Translations under genes and position numbers: made by a program
NCBI GenBank assembly: GCA_036939355.1
Contig: JALLAP010001164.1
Coordinates: 1-23,789 of the forward strand
Length of the DNA stretch: 23,789 bases
Direction: 5' to 3'
Source: Thalassiosira profunda
Lineage: Eukaryota > Bacillariophyta > Thalassiosirophyceae > Thalassiosirales > Thalassiosiraceae
In this document: piece after piece, positions 16,452 to 23,789 of the stretch
Layout: every line of letters begins with the position of its first letter
Numbering within the stretch: position 1 is the stretch's first letter
The notes under the pieces: generated by a model
Told to the model about the DNA's origin: nothing
What the model saw: the letters and a program-made list of their open reading frames with translations, nothing else
Database searches by the model: none

Positions 16452-17744
16452 ATGTCTGCAACAGAAGAGGACGATGAGTACGAGGACGAGGACGATCTCG
16501 AGGATGAAGAGGCGCATTTGCCGGCGAGCGACAAGCCTGGACGGCAGTCTCTGAGCGCGACCAATCTGATGTCGTCGACGCCGGTGGGCTCCAAGCCACC
16601 GATTCCCATCGGTGGCAGGCGAATGGACGAGGACGAGGATCGGTCGTCCGTCGAAAGCTACGAAGGGTCCTTCGACAGCGCAGACAGCCAGGCCGCCGCA
16701 GAGGAAGTGACAAGCGACCGAGACTGCTCGGAGTTGCCTCGATCACATACAGACTTGCAACAGCGACTCTACGACGCAACGAAGCGACTGGCCGCCGAAG
16801 GCGAGAAGGGTGTGGCGCTGGCACTCGAGCTTGACAAATACAAGGACTCTCTCCGCCTCTTGCAACAAGAGGTTGAGTCATTTCGCACCGCCCTCTTGCG
16901 GGGCATGAACGTGGCCGACGCGAACAACTATTTGCACGTCTCGCTCGACGAACTCCTGCGATTGCGCGTGCAGGAGTCTGCATCTATCAACGCATCGCCG
17001 TCTCACGGCTATGAACTCACGAGAAACGAGTCGTCGGTAAGCGTCATTCAGGCGCTGGAACAGAAGCTCGGCCGCGAATTGCAACGGAACGAGGCGCTCG
17101 AGGCCAAGATCCTCTCGTTGCAAGGCGAGCTGGAAGAAGCGGCCAACCACACCGCCGGGGTCGAGAACTTGTCCCTCAAAGTCTCACAAATGAATATGCG
17201 CTTGCGCACCGAGCGCGAGGCCAAGGTCAAGGTGCAAAAGGAACTCTCCGTCGAGAAGAGCAAGGTTGTCGCCTTGAGCGATCACATAAGCAAGCTAGTG
17301 GTACATCTCAAGCACGAGGCCGTGGCCAAGGCGCGATCCCAAGCGGACCAGTCACGCCTCCATCGCGAGCTGGAGACGTCGAAGATGCGCAATGCTGCGT
17401 TGGAGAGGAAGAGCGAGCGCAAAGATCAGGTGATCACCGAGTTGAGAGACTCGGGGCGGACGCTCGAGAAACAGCTTCTGCTCATGGACGAGAAATACAT
17501 GGAGCTGAGGACGAAATTGGATTGGACGCGGGCGCATACTAAGAAGCTGTTGAAGAGGAAGGATGATGAAATTCGGCAGCAAACTCTTGTCACGGGCACC
17601 AGAAAAGAGTCCCCGCGGCCCAAGCCCAAGCTCGTCGCGCGTCCAAGGCCTCCTCCTCTGCTTGAAGGACGCCGAAGTGTCGTGGCCTTGCACAAAGCAA
17701 TGAACGAGGCGTTCAGTTCGAACAAGAGCCCAAGGGAAGAGTAA
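16452..17744 (+). CDS. Coiled-coil protein with acidic N-terminus, unknown
   Basis: This is a 430-residue single-exon protein. The frame is open further upstream, but the first ATG is at 16452. Residues 1-22 are almost entirely acidic. Residues 25-95 are Ser/Pro/Asp-rich and include RRSS-free SxE/D and SP-like sites. Heptad-like coiled coils are predicted by eye at about 101-150 and 196-375, rich in Lys, Glu, Leu and Arg. The C-terminus (380-410) is basic and Pro-rich (RPKPKLVARPRPPP), a pattern that often binds SH3-like domains or microtubules. No family is recognised. It shares a promoter region with the ATP synthase candidate and ends 8 bp before the stop codon of a convergent exon. A cytoskeletal or scaffold function is inference. 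Confidence 0.75.
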   Translation: MSATEEDDEYEDEDDLEDEEAHLPASDKPGRQSLSATNLMSSTPVGSKPPIPIGGRRMDEDEDRSSVESYEGSFDSADSQAAAEEVTSDRDCSELPRSHTDLQQRLYDATKRLAAEGEKGVALALELDKYKDSLRLLQQEVESFRTALLRGMNVADANNYLHVSLDELLRLRVQESASINASPSHGYELTRNESSVSVIQALEQKLGRELQRNEALEAKILSLQGELEEAANHTAGVENLSLKVSQMNMRLRTEREAKVKVQKELSVEKSKVVALSDHISKLVVHLKHEAVAKARSQADQSRLHRELETSKMRNAALERKSERKDQVITELRDSGRTLEKQLLLMDEKYMELRTKLDWTRAHTKKLLKRKDDEIRQQTLVTGTRKESPRPKPKLVARPRPPPLLEGRRSVVALHKAMNEAFSSNKSPREE

Positions 17745-17752
17745 TTGAGTAA

Positions 17753-18112
17753 TCATTCTCTATTGTCAAGGCTGCTGAGATAGGCTGCTTTGTCCATCGC
17801 TCGCCTCTCCTCGAGCCTCAGACTTTGCTCCAGCTTTTGCTTCTCTGCATCCAAACCCCTCTCTTCGTACAGCCGCACCAACTGCTTCCCCAAGACCACG
17901 TCTCGGTCTTTGGGGTCGACTTGCTCCTGTTCTGCCGCAGCCCTTCGGGCCGCCTTATCCTCCTCGAGCTCCTGGCCGTCGTACACTTCGCCCCGATCGA
18001 ACAGCCCCTTGAACGTCCGCTCGTCTCGTTGCTTCTGCTGCCTCGTTTGGCTGTTCAGGGTTTGCAACAGCTTCCTTGCGTCTACGTTTTCTCGATTGCA
18101 TTTCAGCGCCGC
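17753..18112 (-). pseudogene. Orphan 3' exon of a TPR protein (FKBP-type tail)
   Basis: This open frame of 119 codons starts right after a good splice acceptor (TTTACTTTGCAG) and has no usable ATG; its only methionine is near the C-terminus. The sequence ALKCNRENVDARKLLQTL resembles the end of a tetratricopeptide repeat. It is followed by a charged helix and FKGLFDRGEVYD, a pattern that ends many TPR-containing FKBPs and related co-chaperones. The rest is Glu/Lys/Arg-rich. The preceding TPR repeats and catalytic or partner domain are missing: only 101 bp separate this exon from the stop codon of the PPR gene on the same strand. It may be a truncated gene remnant, an exon of a rearranged or misassembled locus, or an alternative 3' exon. 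Family assignment is tentative. Confidence 0.5.
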
Positions 18113-18213
18113 CTGCAAAGTAAATAGTTGAGTAATGTTTCTCTATTTGTAGCGGGTTGTGTGTTACGTCTATGGTGAATGGTCTGCACAAAATTGCAGA
18201 GGGCACATCCTCT

Positions 18214-21200
18214 TCATCTCCTCTGCGTTGCAACTCTCCTGGCGCCTCGGTATGAGACTGCCTGCTCTGCTGCGAGGACCCTTCCAAAGCCCGTCTTCGT
18301 TGAGACGCGGACAAAGGGGAATGAGGTGTCAGGCCCCAGCTCTGACTTGTATGTCGAGTAGTTTTCGAGCAGGTCCTCCCACGATGCAATTCGATGCCCC
18401 TCTTCTATTGACGTGCCATCTGCATCAGTCAGAGATATTTCCTGATGATTGCCGCTCTTTCTGGAACGGGCCAGAAGGGACGCGATCCGCTTTTGCAAGC
18501 CACCGGTCTGGGCGCCACAAAAGAGTATTGAAGAATAGAAGCCCGAGTCAACAGTCAGCTTTCGTGCCTCGAGAGAGTCGAGCACAAACAGCAAGAAGTC
18601 GAACTTCTCGTCAGAGGATGGCGCGCTGGCACTGGCCCTTGCCGGCAAGTCTGATTGGATGCCCAAGCCATCGATCATGGCGCGGAAGGTGAACTTTGAT
18701 GGGATGTAACCCGCTCGCAGCAAGCCGGACATCGCATCTCGAGCAACGATGTACTCTTCCGCAAACAACGCCTCTTGTATCAACTTGTTGTAAGCCGACA
18801 TCACCTGCTTCCCCTTGAGCGCCTTTTGCCCGCTTCGTTGCTCCGTGATGACCTCCAAAGCATCCTCGAACTTGCCCGCGAGGCAGAGCGCCTCAAGGCC
18901 GACTGACACGGCATGTCCATCTGGGTTCTTTATCTTGGAAAAGATGTCTGCGGCGGCGTCGAACTTCCTGCCGGCAACGCAGGCGCCCATCAGAGCTGTG
19001 AGGGTCTTCTTGTTGGGCTTTACGCCCACCCGATTCATTCGCGACACCAGCTCGAGCGCTCTCTCGTGATCACCGAGCGCGGCGGCGGCTGAGATTGCCG
19101 TGGTGTACAGCTGCACGTTCTCTGTGAGCTCGGCTGTCCTGCTGTCGGCGCAAGCGCTCTCGAAGAGAGTCAAGCACGGACCCGGCTTGCCTGCCCCAAG
19201 CAATCCCCTCATCAACAGGCCGTACGTCATGGAATCCGGTGAGACGCCCTCGATGGTCTCCATCTCGTTGACGAGGTCCTTGGCCTCGAAGAGGCGCCCG
19301 GCCGAGCAGAGGGACTCGATGACGCTATTGTAGCTGACAATATCGGGGCGGGCGCCCGTCCACTTCATGTCATCGAGGAGGTCTAGGGCCTTCTCAGTGT
19401 CGCCGGCTCTGATGGACGCCTTGATGAGGGCAGTGTACGTCACACTGTCTGGTCGAATGGGCGACTTCCTAAGGCTTTGGAACACGTCGTACGCATTCTG
19501 GTACTGTCCCACAATGGCAAACGCGTTGATCATCGTGTTGTAGGTGACCAGATTCTTCGCGGGCTTGCCCAGGGGCGGATTGCTAAGGGAGGGATCGGGC
19601 ATGCTGTCGAAAATCTCCACAGCCCTCTTTAGACCCTCCTTGGTCCCCTTCTTGGCAGCTGCCGCCAGGGCGATGTTGTACACCCTCGTGTCTGGCAGCA
19701 TGTTGAAGGGATCGCCCTGTCCCGACCACGACCGTGGCCTTCTCCCGCCGATGGAGAAATCCACATTGCCCTCGACCGCGGCAAGGACGAGCAACGCCGA
19801 CTCATAGTCGCCACGAATAGCATGGGCTCGCATCAGCGCAGAGATGGTGAATTTGTTGAGAGCGGAAATGTCTGCAGACAGCTTTCCTCCGTGGACCAGC
19901 TCCACGTCCCGGTCTGTGCCATCCCCTGCCAGGCCAAATACCTCCTCGAACGTCTGTATGGCCTTGTCAGCACTACCGCAAGTATTGTACGCCTTCATGA
20001 CGAGGTTCAATGTCTTTCCGTCCAGAGTCGCCCCCGCATCCATGACTGCCTCGAGGACGCGGTCAGCGACCTTGACGTTCTTGGTGACCTCGTTTCTAGT
20101 GATGTAGGTGCGAAGCAGATCGCGAGACCGCGAAATGAGCATTTTCTGCGCGGCAGTTTGAGGCTGAGCTTTGACTGCTATTGTGGCGGCTGCTGAGGTA
20201 GCTGGTGATACAGCGACAGGCTGTCCCGCCTGACGAAAGCCGACGACAGCGTCAGATATTGTTGACGCTGATGCGGTTGACGTTGGTGGCTCCTCAACAG
20301 CAGCAGCTTTCTCCTCCACTTCTTCAGCTCTCTCAAAAAGAATCCTCACAGACTGGCCCGGCAATCGGCTGGTAACAGCGGAAGTGAGCCCATCCGTGCT
20401 GAAGACATCCCACATTTGAGCCCCAACTGATGACTCCACCGACACCACGCGATCTCCAATTCGTAGGTTATCCTTGACCACAGGCGCGGCCTGGTCAGAG
20501 ATGCCCATGATAGTGACGTAGCCGTCGTCCGTGTCTTCCACGTTGATCCCAATGGGTCGAGACAGAGACAGCTCAAAGGTCTTCACATTCTCTGTGATGC
20601 CTTCCATGTCTCCCTCTATTGGTCTCTTGAACTCAAATTCCATGGTGCCCGTAACAACCTTCCTTGATGAGATGGCCGACCGCACTCCATCCAGCGTGCT
20701 CTTGGGCCACAGCTTGATTCCCAAGGTGGCACTGGTTGCAGTAAGGATGTCCCCAGCCCGTATCCCGGACCTCCAGGCGATCCCTCCCATGGTCACAGAC
20801 GAGACCACCACCCCGTCGAAGGTCTCGTTGAGGGAGTCAAGGGCCGAGTTTTGCAATACCTGCACGGAGCCGATGGTCTCTTCAGCCTCAGCATCTGCAC
20901 AATTCTCGTCCCCGTCCACGCGGCGGCCCTGCAGCTCGTCCGAGAAGGACTGAAATCTAAGCGTGTCAGCATCCAACGCCAGCTCGGACAGCCTCCTTCC
21001 AGAGTACACTTGCCTCAACGACATGCCCACTGAGTTGGCCACCGCTATTTCCTGCCCTTCCGCCACGAGGGACGCCAGTTCCTCGGTGTCGGGTACGGTT
21101 TTATCCGTTACAGTGGGCTGGGCCACAGTTCCGCCAACAATGGGCAGGGTGACCCTGAAGTTGGTCTTGCTTGCCCGCTGGAGCCGGGCAGCCCGTCGTT

Positions 21201-21477
21201 CCTCCTTCCTCGCCAGAAGAGCATCGACCTCGTCCTGGTCGTCCACCGGTATCTCTGGGAGGAGCGACAGTCCCTGCTGCTTCAGCTCCTCTGAGATAAG
21301 TGGCTCGGCAGCGTCGTTGTCGTAGGGGATGGCGGAATACCGCCGGCTGTCGTTCAGATTGCTGCCTGTCCGTCTATTTGTTGCAAGATGGCCAACGAAG
21401 GCCGTGGCGGGGGCCGAGGCCGCGCCCAGCTCGGCCGTCGAGAGGATCGCGAACGCCGCGAATGCAGATTTCGCCAT
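18214..21477 (-). CDS. Plastid-type protein with two PDZ-like domains and a PPR array
   Basis: This single-exon protein has 1087 residues from the ATG at 21477. Residues 1-27 form an Ala-rich hydrophobic leader ending APATAF, an ASAFAP-like site, followed by a Ser/Asn/Arg-rich stretch; plastid import is likely. Two PDZ-like domains follow at about 203-287 (VVVSSVTMGGIAWRSGIRAGDIL) and 298-385 (GYVTIMGISDQAAPV..NLRIGDRVVSV). From about 450 to 930 there are roughly ten pentatricopeptide repeats, clearest at 645-780 (VTYNTMINAFAIVGQYQNAYDVFQSL; VTYTALIKASIRAGDTEKALDLLDDM; VSYNSVIESLCSAGRLFEAKDLVNEM). PPR proteins bind organellar RNA sequence-specifically for processing, stability or translation. 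PDZ domains bind protein C-termini, so the protein could tether an RNA-binding surface to a partner. No E/DYW editing domain or SMR nuclease domain is seen. An upstream GTG extends the frame 12 codons but is unlikely to be used. Confidence 0.9.
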   Translation of the reverse strand: MAKSAFAAFAILSTAELGAASAPATAFVGHLATNRRTGSNLNDSRRYSAIPYDNDAAEPLISEELKQQGLSLLPEIPVDDQDEVDALLARKEERRAARLQRASKTNFRVTLPIVGGTVAQPTVTDKTVPDTEELASLVAEGQEIAVANSVGMSLRQVYSGRRLSELALDADTLRFQSFSDELQGRRVDGDENCADAEAEETIGSVQVLQNSALDSLNETFDGVVVSSVTMGGIAWRSGIRAGDILTATSATLGIKLWPKSTLDGVRSAISSRKVVTGTMEFEFKRPIEGDMEGITENVKTFELSLSRPIGINVEDTDDGYVTIMGISDQAAPVVKDNLRIGDRVVSVESSVGAQMWDVFSTDGLTSAVTSRLPGQSVRILFERAEEVEEKAAAVEEPPTSTASASTISDAVVGFRQAGQPVAVSPATSAAATIAVKAQPQTAAQKMLISRSRDLLRTYITRNEVTKNVKVADRVLEAVMDAGATLDGKTLNLVMKAYNTCGSADKAIQTFEEVFGLAGDGTDRDVELVHGGKLSADISALNKFTISALMRAHAIRGDYESALLVLAAVEGNVDFSIGGRRPRSWSGQGDPFNMLPDTRVYNIALAAAAKKGTKEGLKRAVEIFDSMPDPSLSNPPLGKPAKNLVTYNTMINAFAIVGQYQNAYDVFQSLRKSPIRPDSVTYTALIKASIRAGDTEKALDLLDDMKWTGARPDIVSYNSVIESLCSAGRLFEAKDLVNEMETIEGVSPDSMTYGLLMRGLLGAGKPGPCLTLFESACADSRTAELTENVQLYTTAISAAAALGDHERALELVSRMNRVGVKPNKKTLTALMGACVAGRKFDAAADIFSKIKNPDGHAVSVGLEALCLAGKFEDALEVITEQRSGQKALKGKQVMSAYNKLIQEALFAEEYIVARDAMSGLLRAGYIPSKFTFRAMIDGLGIQSDLPARASASAPSSDEKFDFLLFVLDSLEARKLTVDSGFYSSILFCGAQTGGLQKRIASLLARSRKSGNHQEISLTDADGTSIEEGHRIASWEDLLENYSTYKSELGPDTSFPFVRVSTKTGFGRVLAAEQAVSYRGARRVATQRR

Positions 21478-21954
21478 GGTTGACGGAGGGAGGCGTGTAT
21501 GTTCAGATTGCACAGATCGGGCTCTGCAAGATGCAAGCTCGACGGCGGGATCCGGGAATAATTTGATGCGTCAGCGTCAGGCTCCTCGACGTTCCCCGCG
21601 CACCAGAATGAATTGCTGAATTGCAGCTCTACCACAGCCAGGAAGAATGAGCCCCGGCAACGTTATGGTCCGCCACGCCGCGGCGCGGCTGCTGACGGAG
21701 CGGGGGAAGGTGCAAGGAGGCTGGCGCGCGCGGAGTGCCGGCGGAAAAAAGTGGTGGTGGCTTTGTGCGCTGGAAGGAAGCTGAATCAGAGCCGCAACTT
21801 GAAGTTGATTCCCTGAACTCCGAGGAAGAGTTCCGGGAAAACCAGTTAGCTACCACCGCGTACGTACTTACCTACTCAATACCTGCCTGAGTCTGCCCGA
21901 CTTCAGCCCTCTCTCACCTTCAATGGTACTCATACAATCGGTTTACATTAATCA
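21478..21954. other. Intergenic region between PPR and HA genes
   Basis: About 477 bp separate two genes on the minus strand. The 21478-21860 part is GC-rich and should hold the PPR gene promoter and leader. The 21860-21954 part is lower in GC, carries a TACGTAC sequence at about 21861, and probably contains the 3' UTR of the HA gene. Short open frames on both strands lack domain or codon support. Confidence 0.4.
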
Positions 21955-23571
21955 TCATACACCAGTTATGTTCAATTCGTTGCCTTTAGTTGCACCCCGA
22001 CTCTCTTTGGTCATAATGGCATCGACCAACATCGAGACGGCGTTGGCGGTGTCTCCCCAGGCATTGGCCACGCCGGACGGATCGGCGCCAGGGTCTGTTC
22101 TAGCAGCCTTCCTCGGTGGTTCGCCGGTGCTGGGCGACCTGCCACGCAGCTTCCTCCCGTCGACTTCAGCACACTCGGCAAACCCTATCGCGTCCAGCAG
22201 CGCGGCCTGCTCGTCGCTCAAACTTTGATCCAGACTTTTGGTAACGCCGCTGCGCCGCCAGCTGGTGTACTTTCGTTTCTGCTTCGCCACCCAAGTCCCA
22301 AAAGCCTTGTCGCCACCATTGTTCTTTGCAGTAGCGTTGCAGTGGCCATGCTGGGCGTGGAATTCTTTCAGGCGCTCGTAGTTATCCCGCCAGAGCTGGC
22401 CCCGCTTGTCCCAGATGAAGCCTATCGACGTGAGCATGTCGATCTTCTCCTGGTTGATATAGGCCCCCTTCCTCCCACTCTGAAACTTGCGATAGTTGTC
22501 CAACTGAGTATCGCACCACTGCCCAAGTGGAAACTTCACATTGTTCTTGAACCGTGGTGGCATCTTGCCCCCGTTCTGCTCCAAATAGGTCTGGAGCTGT
22601 CCGTACATTTCAGTCCAATAGTTCCCTCTCGGCTCCCAGTCGAAGCCCAACCGGTCCAGCGCCTTGATTTTGTAGGGCTCCAGACGCTCAGGGTGGCCCA
22701 CCGGTCGGCGGGCTTCGAGTCGACACTGTCCCACCCAGTTGCCGAGCGAATGCAGATCGTTGTTCGTCTCCCGCGAGCCCTTCTGTTTAGCCGTCCCCAT
22801 TTTCTTATTGCTCCCCGGGTTGCGCATCACGTGACAATGGCCGTTCTCGGCTTTGAACTCCACCAATCGTCGGTACATCTCGTTCCACCGCGTGGGCTCG
22901 GCGAGCAAATCGTCGACGAGGGTCGTTGAGCGGGCCATTACCAATCCGTCTACGGCGTCCTTCCGATGTTTGGCCTCGGCCAGTTTCTCCTTGGCCCTCG
23001 CTAGCTCCTTCTCCGCGTCGCCAACATTGAGCATCGCTTGCTTCTGCTGTGCGAGGAGCAAATCCATTGCCTGGCGCGAGGTGATGCTCTGGTTCGTCCA
23101 CATATCTTGTGGTGCATGAGCATCCAAATCCAATGTGTCACTTGCACCCGTCGCCGTGGGCGATGTGGCTCTGGCAGTGGCAGCGATGGAATGCCCTGCT
23201 GTTGCGCTCTGAGCCAAATGCGCTGCGGCGTCTATTTCGTCGCCCAAACTTGCAAACGCCTCGTGCGCTTGCGTTATCGCATAGGCGGGATCGACCGCGG
23301 CGACCCCTCCCGAGGCAGGGATGCCGTATGCCGAGGCCGACGCCGCGGCCATGTCGACATACGCGTTGGCAGGAGCGGCCTGCCCGTTTGCATCTTCGTC
23401 CGCTTGCGGTTCGTGAACCACCGAGGTGAGCTGCTCAGAGGCGGCGGCGGCGCCCTGGACCATACCGCCACCGCCCATCGCGGCGGCGGGGTAGCCGATG
23501 GTCACGGCGGCATCACCCAGGCGACTCTCGGCTGCCTCCGCCGCAGCTGGGGACGCCGGAGGGTTCATCAT
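21955..23571 (-). CDS. Helicase-associated (HA) repeat protein with Ala-rich N-terminus
   Basis: This protein has 538 residues from the ATG at 23571; the next codon (23568) is also ATG. An in-frame ATG at 23655 would add 28 residues. I prefer 23571 because the extra stretch is low in GC and looks like leader sequence. Residues 1-160 are Ala-rich low-complexity sequence. A charged helix follows (about 163-205). Three HA repeats lie at about 228-313, 318-389 and 394-466, each with W...Y..L..F...(N/H)GHC or equivalent, then LG.WV..Q/R, then I..L...GF.W. The C-terminus has a basic patch (about 473-492). No helicase motor is present. Like the HA protein at the other end of the window its function is unknown; DNA binding is assumed from the repeat family, not shown. 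Confidence 0.85.
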   Translation of the reverse strand: MMNPPASPAAAEAAESRLGDAAVTIGYPAAAMGGGGMVQGAAAASEQLTSVVHEPQADEDANGQAAPANAYVDMAAASASAYGIPASGGVAAVDPAYAITQAHEAFASLGDEIDAAAHLAQSATAGHSIAATARATSPTATGASDTLDLDAHAPQDMWTNQSITSRQAMDLLLAQQKQAMLNVGDAEKELARAKEKLAEAKHRKDAVDGLVMARSTTLVDDLLAEPTRWNEMYRRLVEFKAENGHCHVMRNPGSNKKMGTAKQKGSRETNNDLHSLGNWVGQCRLEARRPVGHPERLEPYKIKALDRLGFDWEPRGNYWTEMYGQLQTYLEQNGGKMPPRFKNNVKFPLGQWCDTQLDNYRKFQSGRKGAYINQEKIDMLTSIGFIWDKRGQLWRDNYERLKEFHAQHGHCNATAKNNGGDKAFGTWVAKQKRKYTSWRRSGVTKSLDQSLSDEQAALLDAIGFAECAEVDGRKLRGRSPSTGEPPRKAARTDPGADPSGVANAWGDTANAVSMLVDAIMTKESRGATKGNELNITGV

Positions 23572-23789
23572 GCTCGGGGAGTGAAGTGCACTCAAAATCG
23601 AAAATCGGGCAAAATAAGCTTTGTTACCGTACGTAGTGGGCGCAGGCCGCCCCATTTTTTCGTCGAGCTGAACTAGCTGCACCTAAGTGACATTCGATGC
23701 ATTCATGAGTGAGAATAACGCCGCCAACACCTTACCCGACCCAAAATTTGGCGTAGAATCCATTTCCGATGTCCGTTGGGGCTCAAGAT
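23572..23789. promoter_or_regulatory. Upstream region of the second HA gene
   Basis: This stretch is lower in GC than the coding sequence and contains a CGTACGTA palindrome near 23630. It presumably holds the HA gene promoter and leader. An alternative ATG for that gene lies at 23655. No gene is visible in 23660-23789. Confidence 0.4.

Noticed and set aside
21613..21816. + strand 67-residue frame upstream of the PPR gene
   Set aside because: Basic low-complexity product in a GC-rich intergenic region, no motif, no splice signals that extend it.
1..23789. Bacterial-type operon, CRISPR array, prophage, transposon or defence cassette
   Set aside because: Strand-alternating single genes, GT-AG introns and eukaryotic protein families argue against it. 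No spaced repeats, integrase, transposase or reverse transcriptase motifs were seen.

Overview
This window looks like nuclear DNA of a secondary-plastid alga, most likely a centric diatom or close stramenopile relative. Five lines of evidence support this. (1) Small GT-AG introns of 62-121 bp are visible in three genes. (2) Stand-alone helicase-associated (HA) repeat proteins, expanded in diatoms, sit at both ends. (3) Two or three proteins carry N-termini with a hydrophobic leader followed by an 'ASAFAP'-like site with Phe (AVAFQS, ATAFVG, AVAFSS). (4) One gene is a PPR protein and others match eukaryote-only families (GNB1L/ASA1, an F-type ATP synthase subunit f candidate). (5) Gene order is compact and strand-alternating, with convergent gaps as short as 8 bp. 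No rRNA, tRNA, CRISPR, transposon or phage genes were recognised. Species assignment is inference.

Layout: HA-repeat protein (232-1488, +); small plastid-type membrane protein (1575-2081, -); large coiled-coil protein with a poly-Lys/Arg tail (2438-5278, +); unknown protein with a C-terminal CxxC...CxxC zinc motif (5310-6692, -); GNB1L/ASA1-like WD40 protein (6896-8467, +); FAD/NAD(P)H oxidoreductase of the SelD-associated NDH-2-like type in two exons (8476-10184, -); two-exon protein with a Cys-rich C-terminus, interrupted by an assembly gap that duplicates 72 bp (10573-12789, +); second coiled-coil protein (12859-14907, -); four-exon, 109-residue ATP synthase subunit f candidate reconstructed from splice sites (15541-16182, -); third coiled-coil protein (16452-17744, +); orphan 3' exon of a TPR-tail protein (17753-18112, -); large plastid-type protein joining two PDZ-like domains to a PPR array (18214-21477, -); second HA-repeat protein (21955-23571, -).

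The genes do not form an operon or an obvious pathway. Recurring themes are organelle proteins (plastid PPR/PDZ, plastid membrane protein, organellar NDH-2-like enzyme, ATP synthase subunit) and lineage-specific coiled-coil or HA proteins. The observations most worth follow-up are the PDZ-PPR fusion, a roughly 45-residue coiled-coil module shared by two genes about 8-9 kb apart, a bidirectional promoter packed with seven TTTGAA/TTCAAA motifs, a second shared promoter with six TGAC cores in 40 bp, the orphan TPR exon, and the gap artefact that breaks an otherwise intact gene.
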